NCBI GenBank assembly: GCA_045635745.1
Contig: JAZTWG010000049.1
Location: 1-64,000, forward strand
Direction of reading: 5' to 3'
Source of the DNA: SIG78 sp045635745
GTDB lineage: Bacteria; Verrucomicrobiota; Lentisphaeria; Victivallales; Victivallaceae
Length of the DNA: 64,000 nucleotides
Shown: piece by piece, positions 43,783 to 53,635 of the stretch
Position numbering within the stretch: position 1 is the first letter of the stretch
How the letters are laid out: each line of letters starts with the position of its first letter
Program-made: the position numbers and the translations under genes
The notes under the pieces: generated by a model
Told to the model about the DNA's origin: nothing
Seen by the model: only the letters and a program-made list of their open reading frames with translations
Databases searched by the model: none

Positions 43783-44334
43783 ATGTTCTGTTACCCTGCC
43801 GTTGATAATACGGTTTGTGTTGTGGTCGATATTCAGACCAAATTGCTTCCTGCGATGAATGACCCCGAAAATGTACTCAATCGTGCTCAAATGCTGGTTA
43901 AAGGCATGAATGAACTCGGTGTGCCGGTGGTGGTTACCGAACAGTATCCGCAGGGACTGGGCAATACGGTTCCGGAGCTGGCGGAACTGTTTGCAGAAAA
44001 TACTCCGGTTATCGCCAAAACCTCTTTTTCCTGTTTCGGCGAAGAAGCTTTTGTGAACGCTGTGGATATAGAAAAACGCTCGGTGATGGTCATTTGCGGA
44101 ATTGAGTCGCACGTTTGTGTGACCCAGACTGCGCTGGATGCACTCAATGCGGGATTCAAAGTTTTTATAGCTGCTGATGCGGTCAATTCGCGCAAGCAGG
44201 CCGATATTGATACAGCATTGTCCTTTCTGCGGCATGCCGGATGTAATGTCGTAAGTTCTGAAGCCATACTTTTCATGTTGCTCAAAAGCGCCAGACACCC
44301 CAACTTTAAGGCTGTAAGCAAGTTGGTTCGCTGA
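43783..44334 (+). CDS. Isochorismatase-family cysteine hydrolase
   Basis: A 183-aa protein with the family triad: Asp in VVVDIQTKLLPAM, Lys in VIAKTSFSCF and Cys in ICGIESHVCVTQTALDAL, with the cis-peptide region before it. Members hydrolyse nicotinamide, isochorismate or N-carbamoyl compounds; this short form resembles the YcaC/hydrolase group of unknown substrate. It is cotranscribed with miaA by position. Confidence 0.85.
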   Translation: MFCYPAVDNTVCVVVDIQTKLLPAMNDPENVLNRAQMLVKGMNELGVPVVVTEQYPQGLGNTVPELAELFAENTPVIAKTSFSCFGEEAFVNAVDIEKRSVMVICGIESHVCVTQTALDALNAGFKVFIAADAVNSRKQADIDTALSFLRHAGCNVVSSEAILFMLLKSARHPNFKAVSKLVR

Positions 44335-44457
44335 AGTTTTTTTTACGGAATCAGCGTAATTTGAGTTGTGTCGGCAGTTTGGATGAACTGCACTGAATAA
44401 AAACGGTGGTGGTTTTTCAGTATTTGCCGAATTATGTGGAGCGCGCCGCTGCCGGGA

Positions 44458-45072
44458 TCACAGAATATTGCGGTTGCTCAATGCCGCACTTATGGTGGCA
44501 CTGTCGGCGTAACTTAAATCGGCTCCGGCCGGCAGCCCTTGCGCCAGTTTGGTGATTTTTTCCACTTTATCGGCAAACTTTTTGGCCAGATACAAACTTG
44601 TGGCCCGGCTTTCTATATCGCCACCCAATGCCAGAATAAGTTCTTTGACTTTGCCGTCGGCAAGGCGTTTTTCCAGCTGGGCAATACGCAGTGTATCTTC
44701 ATATTCCTCATCCAGCGGCGAGATCCGGCCGCCCAGAACGTGATATAATCCGTTGAAAGCTCCGGATTTTTCTATTGCGCCGATCCGGGTGAAATCTTCC
44801 ACTACGCAGATCACGCTTTCATCCCGGCGGGGCGATTGGCATATACTGCACAACTCATCGGCATCGGTCAGATTGCCGCAAACCGGGCAATTACCGACTC
44901 TTCCGGGCAGTCCGCCAATGGTTTCGCCAAAACTTTTGAGTTCTTCTGCCGGAAATTTCAACAGCGCCAATGCCATACGCTCCGCGCTGCGCTTGCCGAT
45001 GCCCGGCAAACGGCGCAAAACTTCGATCAGCTCGATCACCGCCTGCGGGTAATCATTATTGGCGCTGTTCAT
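44458..45072 (-). CDS. recR: Recombination mediator protein RecR
   Basis: A 204-aa protein of normal length with an N-terminal HhH (LRRLPGIGKRSAERMAL), four-cysteine zinc site (CPVCGNLTDADELCSIC) and Toprim domain (VICVVEDFTRIGAIE, LILALGGDIESRATSLYL). It acts with RecF/RecO in loading RecA on gapped DNA. It is last in the conserved run dnaX-ybaB-recR, 9 nt after ybaB. Confidence 0.97.
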   Translation of the reverse strand: MNSANNDYPQAVIELIEVLRRLPGIGKRSAERMALALLKFPAEELKSFGETIGGLPGRVGNCPVCGNLTDADELCSICQSPRRDESVICVVEDFTRIGAIEKSGAFNGLYHVLGGRISPLDEEYEDTLRIAQLEKRLADGKVKELILALGGDIESRATSLYLAKKFADKVEKITKLAQGLPAGADLSYADSATISAALSNRNIL

Positions 45073-45081
45073 GACTTCACC

Positions 45082-45396
45082 TTAAAAAAGACCGGGGATG
45101 TTCATCCCGCCGGTGATTTCCTGCATCTTGCTCTGCATGGCGCTTTTGGCCGCAGCCAGCGCCGAATTGGTGGTGCTCATAATAATATTGCCCAGATTTT
45201 CATTGCCGGCGGCAGAGGGGGCAACCTTGACACTTTTTACCTGAAAATCGCCGCTGACAACCACCACAACTTCCTGATCAACGCTGGAGGCGCTGAATTC
45301 GGTGCGGGCCATTTCTTCCTTCATTTCGGCCATATTGCGCTGAATATCTTTGGCTTTTTTCAGCAAATTTGCCATTTCTCCGAGGTTTCCGAACAT
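45082..45396 (-). CDS. ybaB: YbaB/EbfC nucleoid-associated protein
   Basis: A 104-aa protein beginning MFGNLGEMANLLKKAKDIQRNMAEMKEEM, the helical arm of the YbaB family, with a beta core VDQEVVVVVSGDFQVKSV and the end KMQEITGGMNIPGLF. It binds DNA as a dimer. AGGAG precedes the ATG at 45396; the longer frame to 45432 overlaps dnaX and is not preferred. Confidence 0.95.
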   Translation of the reverse strand: MFGNLGEMANLLKKAKDIQRNMAEMKEEMARTEFSASSVDQEVVVVVSGDFQVKSVKVAPSAAGNENLGNIIMSTTNSALAAAKSAMQSKMQEITGGMNIPGLF

Positions 45397-45415
45397 GGTA
45401 TATTCTCCTGTATTT

Positions 45416-47521
45416 TTATGCGTGTATATCAACTATTTCGCCATCGAAAAGCGACAGTATTTTCTGCACCGGCGGCAGCTTGGCGGTAGCTTCCACTTCT
45501 TCGGGTATATGCACTACGCTGCGTTTGCTGTAACCCAGATCCTGCCGTGAAAGATTTTCGTTGAAATCTTCCGGCGGCAGATCATCGATCGTCAGCTCGA
45601 TAAAACCATCCCGAATATCCGGTTCCGGCAGTTTTTCCGGCTCATCGTTATTTACAGCTGTATCTGCCGGTTCCGGCATTGCCGGAGCGAAAGAGTTTTC
45701 ATATGCCTGGGGCTCCGCAATCTCAATGTTTTGATCTGCAGAGGAGGGGGAAGGCACACTTTGAACATCCAGCAGTATCGCCCAATCGCCGCTTGCCTGT
45801 TGGAGCAATGCAAGCATTTTCAGGCGGTTTTCACGCAATACCTGCGCGGTATCGGTATCGGTATGCAGCGAAAATACCGAGTTTATCAAACTTACGGGCG
45901 TGCATTTAGTCAGCACGCTCTGCAAATCGCCGCTGATATTCAGCAGTTTCTGCCACAAATCATTGACCGGATCAGCATTGGATGCTTCTTCCAACATCGC
46001 GGGCGCGCCAGTTGGTTCTGACGCGGGTGCTGCTGCGGGCATTACAACCGGTATCCCGGTTGGACTTGCTTCCTGAATCACGGCTTCGTCCAGAATTTGA
46101 GCGACAATCGGGGGAATGGCACCACTCTTGTTTTCATATTCCGGATCGGCTGCTTCAACCGTTTGGTCAGCAGTATTTTGAACATCTTCTGCATGCGTTT
46201 TTCCGGCCGGTTCCGGAGTGTTTCCCGGCGTTATTTCCGGAACTGCAGCCGGTTTTTCCGGTACCGCAACTGCCGGCACCGGCGGATTTTCCGGTAAAAC
46301 TACCGGCATGGATAATGTTTTGGGCTGTGCCTGAAAACTTGGCACCTGATCGAGAAATTGCAGTTCCCCGGCACCGCGCAGCTGATTCAATCGCGCCAGC
46401 ACATCGCCCACGGTCGGGGCATGGGCTTCATTCATTGCTTTGAGCAGAATGCTTTCAAGATAAACAGCTTTGTTCAATGCTTCGTGCAGCACTCTGCCCA
46501 CCGGGGAGAGGTTTTCCATGAAACAGCGCAAAGCTTCGGCAGTACTCAAGCCGGCCAGTTTGCTGCAGCGTGCGAGTTTTTCATCGTCAAAATCCAATAC
46601 CGCACCGGGATTGTTCAATATGTGCATAAGTTCCGCGCCGCGGAGCATTTCGAGTATATCGTTGAACAGCGTTTCCAGATTTCTGCCGCGTCCGGCCAGC
46701 TGATTTACTATTGTAACTACCACGCCCGGTTGGTTTTGCAGCATTGCCGCAATGAGTGTATCCAGTTCTGAAGCGTTGGTCAGACCGAAAAGCTCCAGTA
46801 CCTGTTCTGCCGCAATCTCCTGATCTCTGCCGCCGAAAAACGCCAGCATCTGTTCCAGCGACGACTGCGCGTCGCGCATGCCGCCTTCGGCCGCGCGGGC
46901 TATTGCGCTCAAAGCTTCCGGCGCAATCTTGACATTTTCGCTTTCAGCGATCATCTTGAGCCGGTTCAATATCAGATTGCCGGCAATCGGCCGCAGGTCG
47001 AACCGCTGACAGCGTGATACGATCGTGGGCAGTACCAGATGTGCTTCGGTCGTGGCAAAAATGAATTTTACATGTGCCGGCGGCTCTTCAACTGTTTTCA
47101 AAAGAGCGTTCCACGCGGCTTTGGAGAGCATGTGCACTTCGTCGATGATATAGATTTTATATTTGCTGGCTACCGGCATATGGTAGGCTTCTTCGCTCAA
47201 AGCTCGCATGTGTTCTACACTGTTGCGGCTGGCGGCGTCGATTTCTATGACATCCAGACTGCTTTCTTCGGCCAACGCTTTGCAGGAGCTGCACTCGCAG
47301 CACGGTTCGCCATCATGGGGATTTTCGCAGTTGATCGCTTTGGCAAAAATACGCGCAATAGTCGTTTTTCCGATCCCGCGTGGCCCCACCAGCAGATACG
47401 CATGACCAACCCGGTTGCCCGCAATCGCATTGCGCAAAGTGCGGATAACGTGGAGCTGACCGACTACATCGCCGAATTTTTGCGGACGCCATTTGCGGGC
47501 GATCACCTGATGACTCGTCAT
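45416..47521 (-). CDS. dnaX: DNA polymerase III subunits gamma/tau
   Basis: A 701-aa protein. The AAA+ clamp-loader module has VGPRGIGKTTIARIFAKAINC (Walker A), the four-cysteine zinc module (CENPHDGEPCCECSSC), IDEVHMLSKAAWNALLK (Walker B) and FATTEAHLVLPTIVSRCQ (sensor). After about residue 360 comes a proline/alanine/glutamate-rich linker and a poorly conserved tau-like tail. It begins 12 nt after rph. Confidence 0.96.
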   Translation of the reverse strand: MTSHQVIARKWRPQKFGDVVGQLHVIRTLRNAIAGNRVGHAYLLVGPRGIGKTTIARIFAKAINCENPHDGEPCCECSSCKALAEESSLDVIEIDAASRNSVEHMRALSEEAYHMPVASKYKIYIIDEVHMLSKAAWNALLKTVEEPPAHVKFIFATTEAHLVLPTIVSRCQRFDLRPIAGNLILNRLKMIAESENVKIAPEALSAIARAAEGGMRDAQSSLEQMLAFFGGRDQEIAAEQVLELFGLTNASELDTLIAAMLQNQPGVVVTIVNQLAGRGRNLETLFNDILEMLRGAELMHILNNPGAVLDFDDEKLARCSKLAGLSTAEALRCFMENLSPVGRVLHEALNKAVYLESILLKAMNEAHAPTVGDVLARLNQLRGAGELQFLDQVPSFQAQPKTLSMPVVLPENPPVPAVAVPEKPAAVPEITPGNTPEPAGKTHAEDVQNTADQTVEAADPEYENKSGAIPPIVAQILDEAVIQEASPTGIPVVMPAAAPASEPTGAPAMLEEASNADPVNDLWQKLLNISGDLQSVLTKCTPVSLINSVFSLHTDTDTAQVLRENRLKMLALLQQASGDWAILLDVQSVPSPSSADQNIEIAEPQAYENSFAPAMPEPADTAVNNDEPEKLPEPDIRDGFIELTIDDLPPEDFNENLSRQDLGYSKRSVVHIPEEVEATAKLPPVQKILSLFDGEIVDIHA

Positions 47522-47533
47522 AATGCTGCCTTT

Positions 47534-48271
47534 TTATTTTATGCCGTAAGCGGCAAGGATTTTACGTTGTGCGGCAAATATCTCTTTTATACCGACTTCT
47601 GCCAGATCAATAAGTTCGTTGAGCTGACGGCGGGAGAAAGGTGCGCCTTCGGCGGTACCCTGGACTTCTATGAGTTCCATACTTTCGGTCATGATTATAT
47701 TCATGTCAACTTCCGCATTGGAGTCTTCCGGATAGTTTAAATCCAGCACCGGTTCGCCGTTGACTATACCCACGCTGACTGCTGCAACCAGTTCGCGGAA
47801 AGCGTTTTCGCCGAATTTTTCTTTATTTTCCGGCGTGTTCAACGCCAGTGCCGCTGCTACTGCCGCTCCTGAAATACTGGCACAGCGGGTGCCGCCATCG
47901 GCATCGATAACGTCGCAATCCAGATGCAATGTGTGCCCGTCGAGTTTTTCCAGATCGACCACTGCGCGCAGACTTCTGCCGATCAAGCGCTGGATTTCCA
48001 CTGTTCTGCCGGATTGTTTGCCGTGGCTGGCTTCGCGCTTCATCCGGTCGTGGGTGGAAGCCGGGAGCATACCGTATTCGCTGGTTGCCCAGCCGCCGGA
48101 AACTTTTTGTGCCTTCATCCACGGCGGAACGCTGTTTTCAATACTTGCGGCGCAAATCACCCGTGTTCCTCCGGTGGAATACAGTACTGAGCCCGCCGGG
48201 TGACTCAAAAATCCCGGAATAATTTCCAACTTGCGCAATTCATTACCGGCGCGGCCATCAACTCTTGCCAT
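47534..48271 (-). CDS. rph: Ribonuclease PH
   Basis: A 245-aa phosphorolytic 3'-5' exonuclease that trims tRNA 3' ends. It has the N-terminal RVDGRAGNELRKLEI, VPPWMKAQKVSGGWATSEYGMLPAST and LIGRSLRAVVDLEKLDGHTLHLDCDVIDADGGTRCASISGA split across the core, all typical. The start at 48271 follows GAGGAAAG. It lies 26 nt downstream of the SRP RNA gene. Confidence 0.96.
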   Translation of the reverse strand: MARVDGRAGNELRKLEIIPGFLSHPAGSVLYSTGGTRVICAASIENSVPPWMKAQKVSGGWATSEYGMLPASTHDRMKREASHGKQSGRTVEIQRLIGRSLRAVVDLEKLDGHTLHLDCDVIDADGGTRCASISGAAVAAALALNTPENKEKFGENAFRELVAAVSVGIVNGEPVLDLNYPEDSNAEVDMNIIMTESMELIEVQGTAEGAPFSRRQLNELIDLAEVGIKEIFAAQRKILAAYGIK

Positions 48272-48296
48272 AACTACTTTCCTCAAAATAAACAAA

Positions 48297-48400
48297 CCGC
48301 CGAGGCGGAACCTGTGCACCTGCTTCTGGATTTAGGGCTGCTTGGTTCCCCACCTGACCCGGTTCACCCGTCCACAGCGCACAGGTTCCGACCCGGCGGC
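48297..48400 (-). ncRNA. ffs: Signal recognition particle RNA, small bacterial type
   Basis: Read on the minus strand, the 104-nt stretch forms a long hairpin: GCCGCCGGGTCGGAACCTGT at the 5' end pairs with ACAGGTTCCGCCTCGGCGG at the 3' end. Its tip has GGGTCAGGT, a GGAA tetraloop closed by TGG/CCA, and AAGCAGCCC, the conserved SRP domain IV that binds Ffh. It sits between accD and rph, just ahead of dnaX-ybaB-recR, a neighbourhood also seen for SRP RNA in other bacteria. The ends are set by the stem and may be off by a few bases. Confidence 0.9.
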
Positions 48401-48420
48401 AAAAAATTCAAATCAACTTG

Positions 48421-49287
48421 TCAAACAGTCGGCGCTCCGAATGCTTCCAACAGCTGCGAAAGCTCTTTGCGCTGGTTTTTGCGTTCAACCACCCGGTCGA
48501 TCAAACCTTTTTCCAGCAGAAATTCTGCAGTCTGAAAGTTTTCCGGCAATTTGCTGTTGGTGGTTTCCTGGATAACACGCGGACCGGCAAAACCGATCAT
48601 GGCACCCGGCTCCGCAAGAATCACATCGCCCAGAGTGGCAAAGCTCGCTGTGACCCCTCCGTAGGTGGGATTGGTCATCAAAACGATGTACCCCAGACCG
48701 GCTTCGGCATGACGTTCCAGCGCGCCGCTGGTTTTGGCCATCTGCATAAGGCTCAGGATCCCTTCCTGCATACGGGCGCCGCCGGAAGCGGTCACCAGCA
48801 CTACTGGGCACTTTTCGGCGGTGGCTTTTTCCACCAGCCGGGTGATCTTTTCGCCAACCACCGAACCCATACTGGCGCCCATGTAACGGAAATCCATGAT
48901 CCCGAGCATGTAGCGGCGGCCGTCGAGTGTGGCGCTACCGCATGTAACGGCATCATTGGCACCGGTTTTTTTCTTGTTTTCAGCAATTCTGGCCGTATAG
49001 GGTTTGGAATCAACAAAGCCCAGAGTATCGACCGAAACGAGTTCTTTGTCGATTTCCTGAAAACTTTCTGCATCGGTCAACAGCCGGATTCTTCCGGTGA
49101 TGCTCATTGCCAAATGGCAGGCACAATAGGTACAAACATAAAGATTTTCCGCCAACTGGTCACGATAGAGAGTCCGGCCGCACTCTTTGCACTTTACCCA
49201 TGCACCATCAGGAAATTCCATGCGGTGATGAGGGTTTGCCTGTACTCCGACTTTCAGAGTCGAATATTTTCCGTTTGAATCAGCCAT
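48421..49287 (-). CDS. accD: Acetyl-CoA carboxylase carboxyltransferase subunit beta
   Basis: A 288-aa protein. A zinc ribbon opens it (VKCKECGRTLYRDQLAENLYVC-TYC), followed by the crotonase-like carboxyltransferase core with VLVTASGGARMQEGILSLMQMAKT, GYIVLMTNPTYGGVTASFA and EPGAMIGFAGPRVI. With AccA it moves CO2 from biotin to acetyl-CoA in fatty acid synthesis. No accA is nearby. Confidence 0.97.
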   Translation of the reverse strand: MADSNGKYSTLKVGVQANPHHRMEFPDGAWVKCKECGRTLYRDQLAENLYVCTYCACHLAMSITGRIRLLTDAESFQEIDKELVSVDTLGFVDSKPYTARIAENKKKTGANDAVTCGSATLDGRRYMLGIMDFRYMGASMGSVVGEKITRLVEKATAEKCPVVLVTASGGARMQEGILSLMQMAKTSGALERHAEAGLGYIVLMTNPTYGGVTASFATLGDVILAEPGAMIGFAGPRVIQETTNSKLPENFQTAEFLLEKGLIDRVVERKNQRKELSQLLEAFGAPTV

Positions 49288-49304
49288 ATTTTTACCGTTA
49301 TAAT

Positions 49305-49333
49305 ATATTATATGCTGTCTGTTTTAATGCCAA
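49305..49333 (-). promoter_or_regulatory. Promoter of accD
   Basis: On the minus strand TTGGCA (49328-49333) and TAATAT (49305-49310) are spaced 17 nt, about 17 nt upstream of the ATG. Confidence 0.6.
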
Positions 49334-49477
49334 TCGCCGTATTTTTCAATACAACACTATCAGTGGTGTTAATATAATACAAATTGCCGATTTTTCAAAT
49401 CCTGTAATAACAATTCCGTAATTTTTACTTTACTTATCGCGCCTGCCGGCAGGCTTTTGCGGATTGTTTTGTTTGGC

Positions 49478-52400
49478 TTATAAATTTATTTTTATGACGG
49501 TGTAGATCTTGAAAGTTTGTGCCGGTACTGTAATTTGAGTACCTTGCTCTACATTTTTGAACGGTAAATCTTTGCTGTTGCCGATAAATTCCGGACTGTA
49601 TGCTGTAACTTTTCTGATATTCTTATACGGCAAAGTAAATTGTATTTTGCCCGGATCGCTCCATGCTTCATTGCCGGGAAGTATCGGAATCTTGCTCTGA
49701 AACGGGACAGCGCTTCCGCTGTGATTCAATAAATGCACATACAGATCATTGCCGCTTTTAAAGACACTGCTCAAAACTGTTTCCGGCACTTGCTGCGGCT
49801 GCCATACCCGGTGATCATTAATCAGATCGGATATAATTTTCAATGCAGCAGCTTCCATTAGAGGTGTACGCTGGTATTTATTGATACTGCCGACGCTTAT
49901 TTCGTTCTGCATTATTGCTGTACCGAAGAGCATGGGAGAATAGTAAAGCTTTCCTTTGCCGTATTTTAAGCAATACAAAGCTCCCCGTCTGCCGTATTTG
50001 GGGGCTACTTCAAAATCCCAGAGCCGCTCGACTTTACCATTTACCGGCAGCGGTTCCACCCGTACCGCCGGGATGAATTTTTCGTATTTGAAAAGCTTTT
50101 CTTGGCCGCGGACAATGCCAACAGGCCGCATACTGTTTTTAACAAACATTTTTAATCCGAAAAGTTTTCCGAGCGGCCATTCTTTATGCTCTTCGCCGCC
50201 GGCATTCCATACTGACGCCCGGTTGCAGAAATATACTGTACCGCCATTTTCTGCAAACTTCAATAACTGCTGAAGCTGAAGGGCGGTCAGAACCATGGCA
50301 TTGCCTGCAATTATTACATTGTATTTGCGGAGCCGGTCCCACTCAAGCGAATCAGCAGATATGAAATCGTGCTGATAATGTTTGCGGCTCAAAAGTTGAG
50401 ACCAGCCGATGATCTCGGATGTGCTTGAAGAATATTTCCCCCAAAGCAACGAAGGGTAACTGTAAAGCAAGGCGATTTTGCATACGCTTCGGGCTTTTTG
50501 CAAATCCATATTGCCTTGAGATGTATCGAAAGCACAAAAATCAAATTTTCCGTTGCTCCGGGCGATGTAATCCCAATAAGTCTGACCGTGCAGATTGGAT
50601 AGTGCCCAACCGAAATATTGCAGATCAAAATTGTTGCCGGTAGCGTAAGTCATGGTATAAACCGGAACATTTTGCGAGTTGGGATACATGGTCATTGCTT
50701 TACGGAAAGATGCCGTTGCCACTGTGTTGGCAAAGACATTGCGCGGCATGACTTCGGTTCCATAAAAATCCACATAATTATTGGGATCACCCATGGCGTA
50801 CCGGTGTTTGCTGCCGGTTAAATTGCCATGCGTGTTGTAACCCATGATCACAAAATCCTTGCGGACTTTCTGCAAAGCTGTTTTTATGCGGTTCCAGAAG
50901 CGTTCGCGGCTGTGCCGGCGGAAGTTCAACCAGCTTCTCCACAAGGGTGAATTCATTTCATACAAATTTTTATCCAGTTCATCGACCGGCAGGTAGAGTC
51001 CGGTCAAAGCGGTGAACAGTTTACGGCAATCGGCACATGCACAGTAATTTATGTCATGAAAAGTCGTTTCATCAAGCATTATGCCGTCAATATTTGTATA
51101 ACGGACATATTCACTCAAATGTCTGATAAAATCATTTACATAGCGCTCGTTGTTCAAACAGATCCCCCGGGCCGGCAGACCGCTTCCGATCGAGTGCTGC
51201 AATGCGTCGCTGTTTTCCACCAATGTACGGAACCCCGACTCCCCATCCCATAACAGGGAAAAGTCCTGATGGTCGATGAATTTCATATCATGTTCATGCC
51301 CCTGCGCTGTTATCTGTTTTATTATATTTGCCACCCGCGGCTTATGCCATTGCGAGGCGTGACGCGACAGCATTCCGTTGATAATAATAACTCTTATATT
51401 GCTTTTTTTCAATTCTGCCAGGCGGCGGGTGATTTTTTCCGGCGTATCAAATTCGGTAAAAGTTCCGCTGTTGCCGGGGCCCAATGAGCCGATAATGTTA
51501 CCGCCGCGCCAATCTTTTTTGCCGGAAAAATCAGGCCGTGTAAACTTGATCGGCTGAAATGTTATCGCATGTTGCGGAGATTGTATATCAGACGGCAGCG
51601 GGTATTCTGTATAAGCGATCCGGTAATCCGGTTCAGCGGTAAAGGCCCGATGAGTATTGATCACTGACGGTTCAAAAATCTCCTTGCGCCGCCAGAACCC
51701 GCGCCGGAATGTAAAATCTTCGTATGAGCTTTGCAGCAGCTGATCGCCGATACTGCTGATTTGCCAGTTGCCGCTGAATTTCAAATTTGCTGAACCGGTT
51801 TCCAACCATATCGGGATCAAATATTGTCCGATTGAATTGGCAGAAACTTTGCCGTTGCGGATAATATATTTGCCGTTGCATGCTATATCAAACGGGCCGG
51901 CAGGTTTATTGTCAGAAGCTATATTCAAGGTCAGCAAATGTAAGCCTTTGCGCAAACTGCTTAATCTGAAAACAGCCGGTTTGCTGCCGTTGGTATAGCT
52001 GTACAGCGCTCCGGCGGGGGCTATGGATCGAACTTGCAAATCCTTATTATCCAGCCACCCGGCTTTGTTTTGATGAGTCCAGATCCGGGTATGGACCTTT
52101 TCATATTGTTTTCCGGTTTTTACTGCTCCCAGAGCGAGCAGGCTGTCCGGTTTGAGATCGGAATAGTAAAAATATCTGTTATGGGCGTGGCGGGTGAAAT
52201 AATCCTGATCGCCGCCTTCGTATATGACAATATGCCCACCGCATATTTTTCCGAAAAATTCCGCAGGCACATGATTATTCAAAACCAGATAATTCCCCAT
52301 GATTATTGCATTCCAGCGACCGGTATTTGAGCCGGCAAAGTCGCCCTGAATATTGACGCCGCGGGGATTGCAGTCGATGACAATCTGGCTGCCATCTGTA

Positions 52401-52897
52401 CATTTGAAGGCAATCTGCCGGATTTTTTCGCCCACAAATTCGCCTTGAGTTTGAGCTGTGAGCTGTCCTTTTTTTACCGTGACATTTCTGGCTCGGCCGA
52501 CTCTGGCGGTCCATTCAGATCCGATCAAACGTTTTAGAGGTATATAAACCCGGTAAGCAACCCGTCGCAGCGGAGTTCCTGCCGGTTGCGAATCCACGGC
52601 AAACTGCATAGACAATTCAGTCGAACTGCCGTCCGGCGCAACGGAAATTTCACGCCGGAAGCGTATGCCGCTGGTTTCTCCGAATTGATTGTAAACTGTT
52701 CTGCCGTCATCGTCAGTAAATTCATCCTGCTTTTGAAAAACTTTCAATTCCTGATCATTACAGCTCAAACTGTCGCGTTCTATCAACAGCTGCGATTGGT
52801 ATTTGAGCTGCATTTGCGGCTTGATAACAAGCTGAAAGTCTCCGGCAAATGAGCTCAATATGGGGGCAATAAGCGCTGCGGCCAGTAATTTTTTCAT
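49478..52897 (-). CDS. Secreted multidomain glycosidase-like protein, module B
   Basis: A 1139-aa protein with signal peptide MKKLLAAALIAPILSSFAG. An N-terminal beta-rich region (about 20-400) is followed by a barrel-like part with IDGIMLDETTFHDINYCACADCRKLF (about 610-640), a metal or cysteine-lined loop after a probable catalytic Asp/Glu, and VIMGYNTHGNL. A GATase-like segment, LLKFAENGGTVYFCNRASVW, resembles GH42-type trimerisation domains, and a beta domain ends the protein. It is third in the unit LacI-pseudopilin-enzyme, 12 nt after the pseudopilin. The GH family is not assigned. Confidence 0.6.
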   Translation of the reverse strand: MKKLLAAALIAPILSSFAGDFQLVIKPQMQLKYQSQLLIERDSLSCNDQELKVFQKQDEFTDDDGRTVYNQFGETSGIRFRREISVAPDGSSTELSMQFAVDSQPAGTPLRRVAYRVYIPLKRLIGSEWTARVGRARNVTVKKGQLTAQTQGEFVGEKIRQIAFKCTDGSQIVIDCNPRGVNIQGDFAGSNTGRWNAIIMGNYLVLNNHVPAEFFGKICGGHIVIYEGGDQDYFTRHAHNRYFYYSDLKPDSLLALGAVKTGKQYEKVHTRIWTHQNKAGWLDNKDLQVRSIAPAGALYSYTNGSKPAVFRLSSLRKGLHLLTLNIASDNKPAGPFDIACNGKYIIRNGKVSANSIGQYLIPIWLETGSANLKFSGNWQISSIGDQLLQSSYEDFTFRRGFWRRKEIFEPSVINTHRAFTAEPDYRIAYTEYPLPSDIQSPQHAITFQPIKFTRPDFSGKKDWRGGNIIGSLGPGNSGTFTEFDTPEKITRRLAELKKSNIRVIIINGMLSRHASQWHKPRVANIIKQITAQGHEHDMKFIDHQDFSLLWDGESGFRTLVENSDALQHSIGSGLPARGICLNNERYVNDFIRHLSEYVRYTNIDGIMLDETTFHDINYCACADCRKLFTALTGLYLPVDELDKNLYEMNSPLWRSWLNFRRHSRERFWNRIKTALQKVRKDFVIMGYNTHGNLTGSKHRYAMGDPNNYVDFYGTEVMPRNVFANTVATASFRKAMTMYPNSQNVPVYTMTYATGNNFDLQYFGWALSNLHGQTYWDYIARSNGKFDFCAFDTSQGNMDLQKARSVCKIALLYSYPSLLWGKYSSSTSEIIGWSQLLSRKHYQHDFISADSLEWDRLRKYNVIIAGNAMVLTALQLQQLLKFAENGGTVYFCNRASVWNAGGEEHKEWPLGKLFGLKMFVKNSMRPVGIVRGQEKLFKYEKFIPAVRVEPLPVNGKVERLWDFEVAPKYGRRGALYCLKYGKGKLYYSPMLFGTAIMQNEISVGSINKYQRTPLMEAAALKIISDLINDHRVWQPQQVPETVLSSVFKSGNDLYVHLLNHSGSAVPFQSKIPILPGNEAWSDPGKIQFTLPYKNIRKVTAYSPEFIGNSKDLPFKNVEQGTQITVPAQTFKIYTVIKINL

Positions 52898-52909
52898 AAA
52901 ATCACCATA

Positions 52910-53620
52910 TCAGGGATAAATCTTTTTGATGCTTACTGAATTTATCCCGTACCACGGCGCTCCGTCACTGGTTGTGGATGTACAGCCGTCAATCAGTTCT
53001 TTTTTGTTGAGGCTTTCCACATGACCATCGCAAAACAGGGTATTGGCAAGTTTTCCATGCCGGAAGTAGTGTTCTGATGTATCGTTCCAGAAGCCGAGAT
53101 AGAAGCCGGAGGGATAGCTGTCACTGGCAAAATCCACCAGCTGGAGCGTTTCATCCGGCGGGCTCGGAGGCTCCAGTACAAATCCGCTGCTCTGTGTGGC
53201 ATTGGGGTTTTTGCCATTACCCATACCGTAACGGTTGGCGCCGTAGGATACATAACTGTCGTTGGCCCGGCCGGTTGTTATATTTACTGAAGGACAGAAA
53301 AATACCGTGTTTGCCTTGGCGTATTTGGCTGTTTTATCATTGCTGGGTATATAATCAAACATTTTTGATGGCCAGCGCAGGTAATCAGTCCCCAGCGCAA
53401 CAGCATTGGGCACATAATAGCCGCCGTTATCTGCACGATAACAGGCATTGGCCAGACCCAGTTGTTTGAGATTGCCGGTGCAGTTGATTCCTTTTGCCCG
53501 TTCCCTGGCTGCCGAAAGTGCGGGTAAAAGCATTGCCGCCAGAATAGCGATGATGGCTATTACGACCAAAAGCTCGATCAGGGTGAAACTTTTTTGTCTG
53601 AAAAATGTTGTTTTGCTCAT
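52910..53620 (-). CDS. Type II pseudopilin-like protein with H-x9-DG motif, module B
   Basis: A 236-aa protein: an 11-residue leader ending KS, then FTLIELLVVIAIIAILAAML, the element NCTGNLKQLGLANACYRADNGGYYVP and the end HGKLANTLFCDGHVESL. The residue before the cleavage-site Phe is Ser rather than Gly. AAGGAA lies upstream. It starts 15 nt after the LacI-type gene and is followed after 12 nt by the large secreted enzyme, so the three form an operon. Confidence 0.85.
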   Translation of the reverse strand: MSKTTFFRQKSFTLIELLVVIAIIAILAAMLLPALSAARERAKGINCTGNLKQLGLANACYRADNGGYYVPNAVALGTDYLRWPSKMFDYIPSNDKTAKYAKANTVFFCPSVNITTGRANDSYVSYGANRYGMGNGKNPNATQSSGFVLEPPSPPDETLQLVDFASDSYPSGFYLGFWNDTSEHYFRHGKLANTLFCDGHVESLNKKELIDGCTSTTSDGAPWYGINSVSIKKIYP

Positions 53621-53635
53621 AACAGTGTGTTCCTT

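Noticed and set aside
49441..49454. 14-bp perfect palindrome GCCTGCCGGCAGGC followed by TTTT
   Set aside because: It has no loop for a good hairpin and no transcript expected to end there on the plus strand; noted only because it resembles the 62274-62297 palindrome core.
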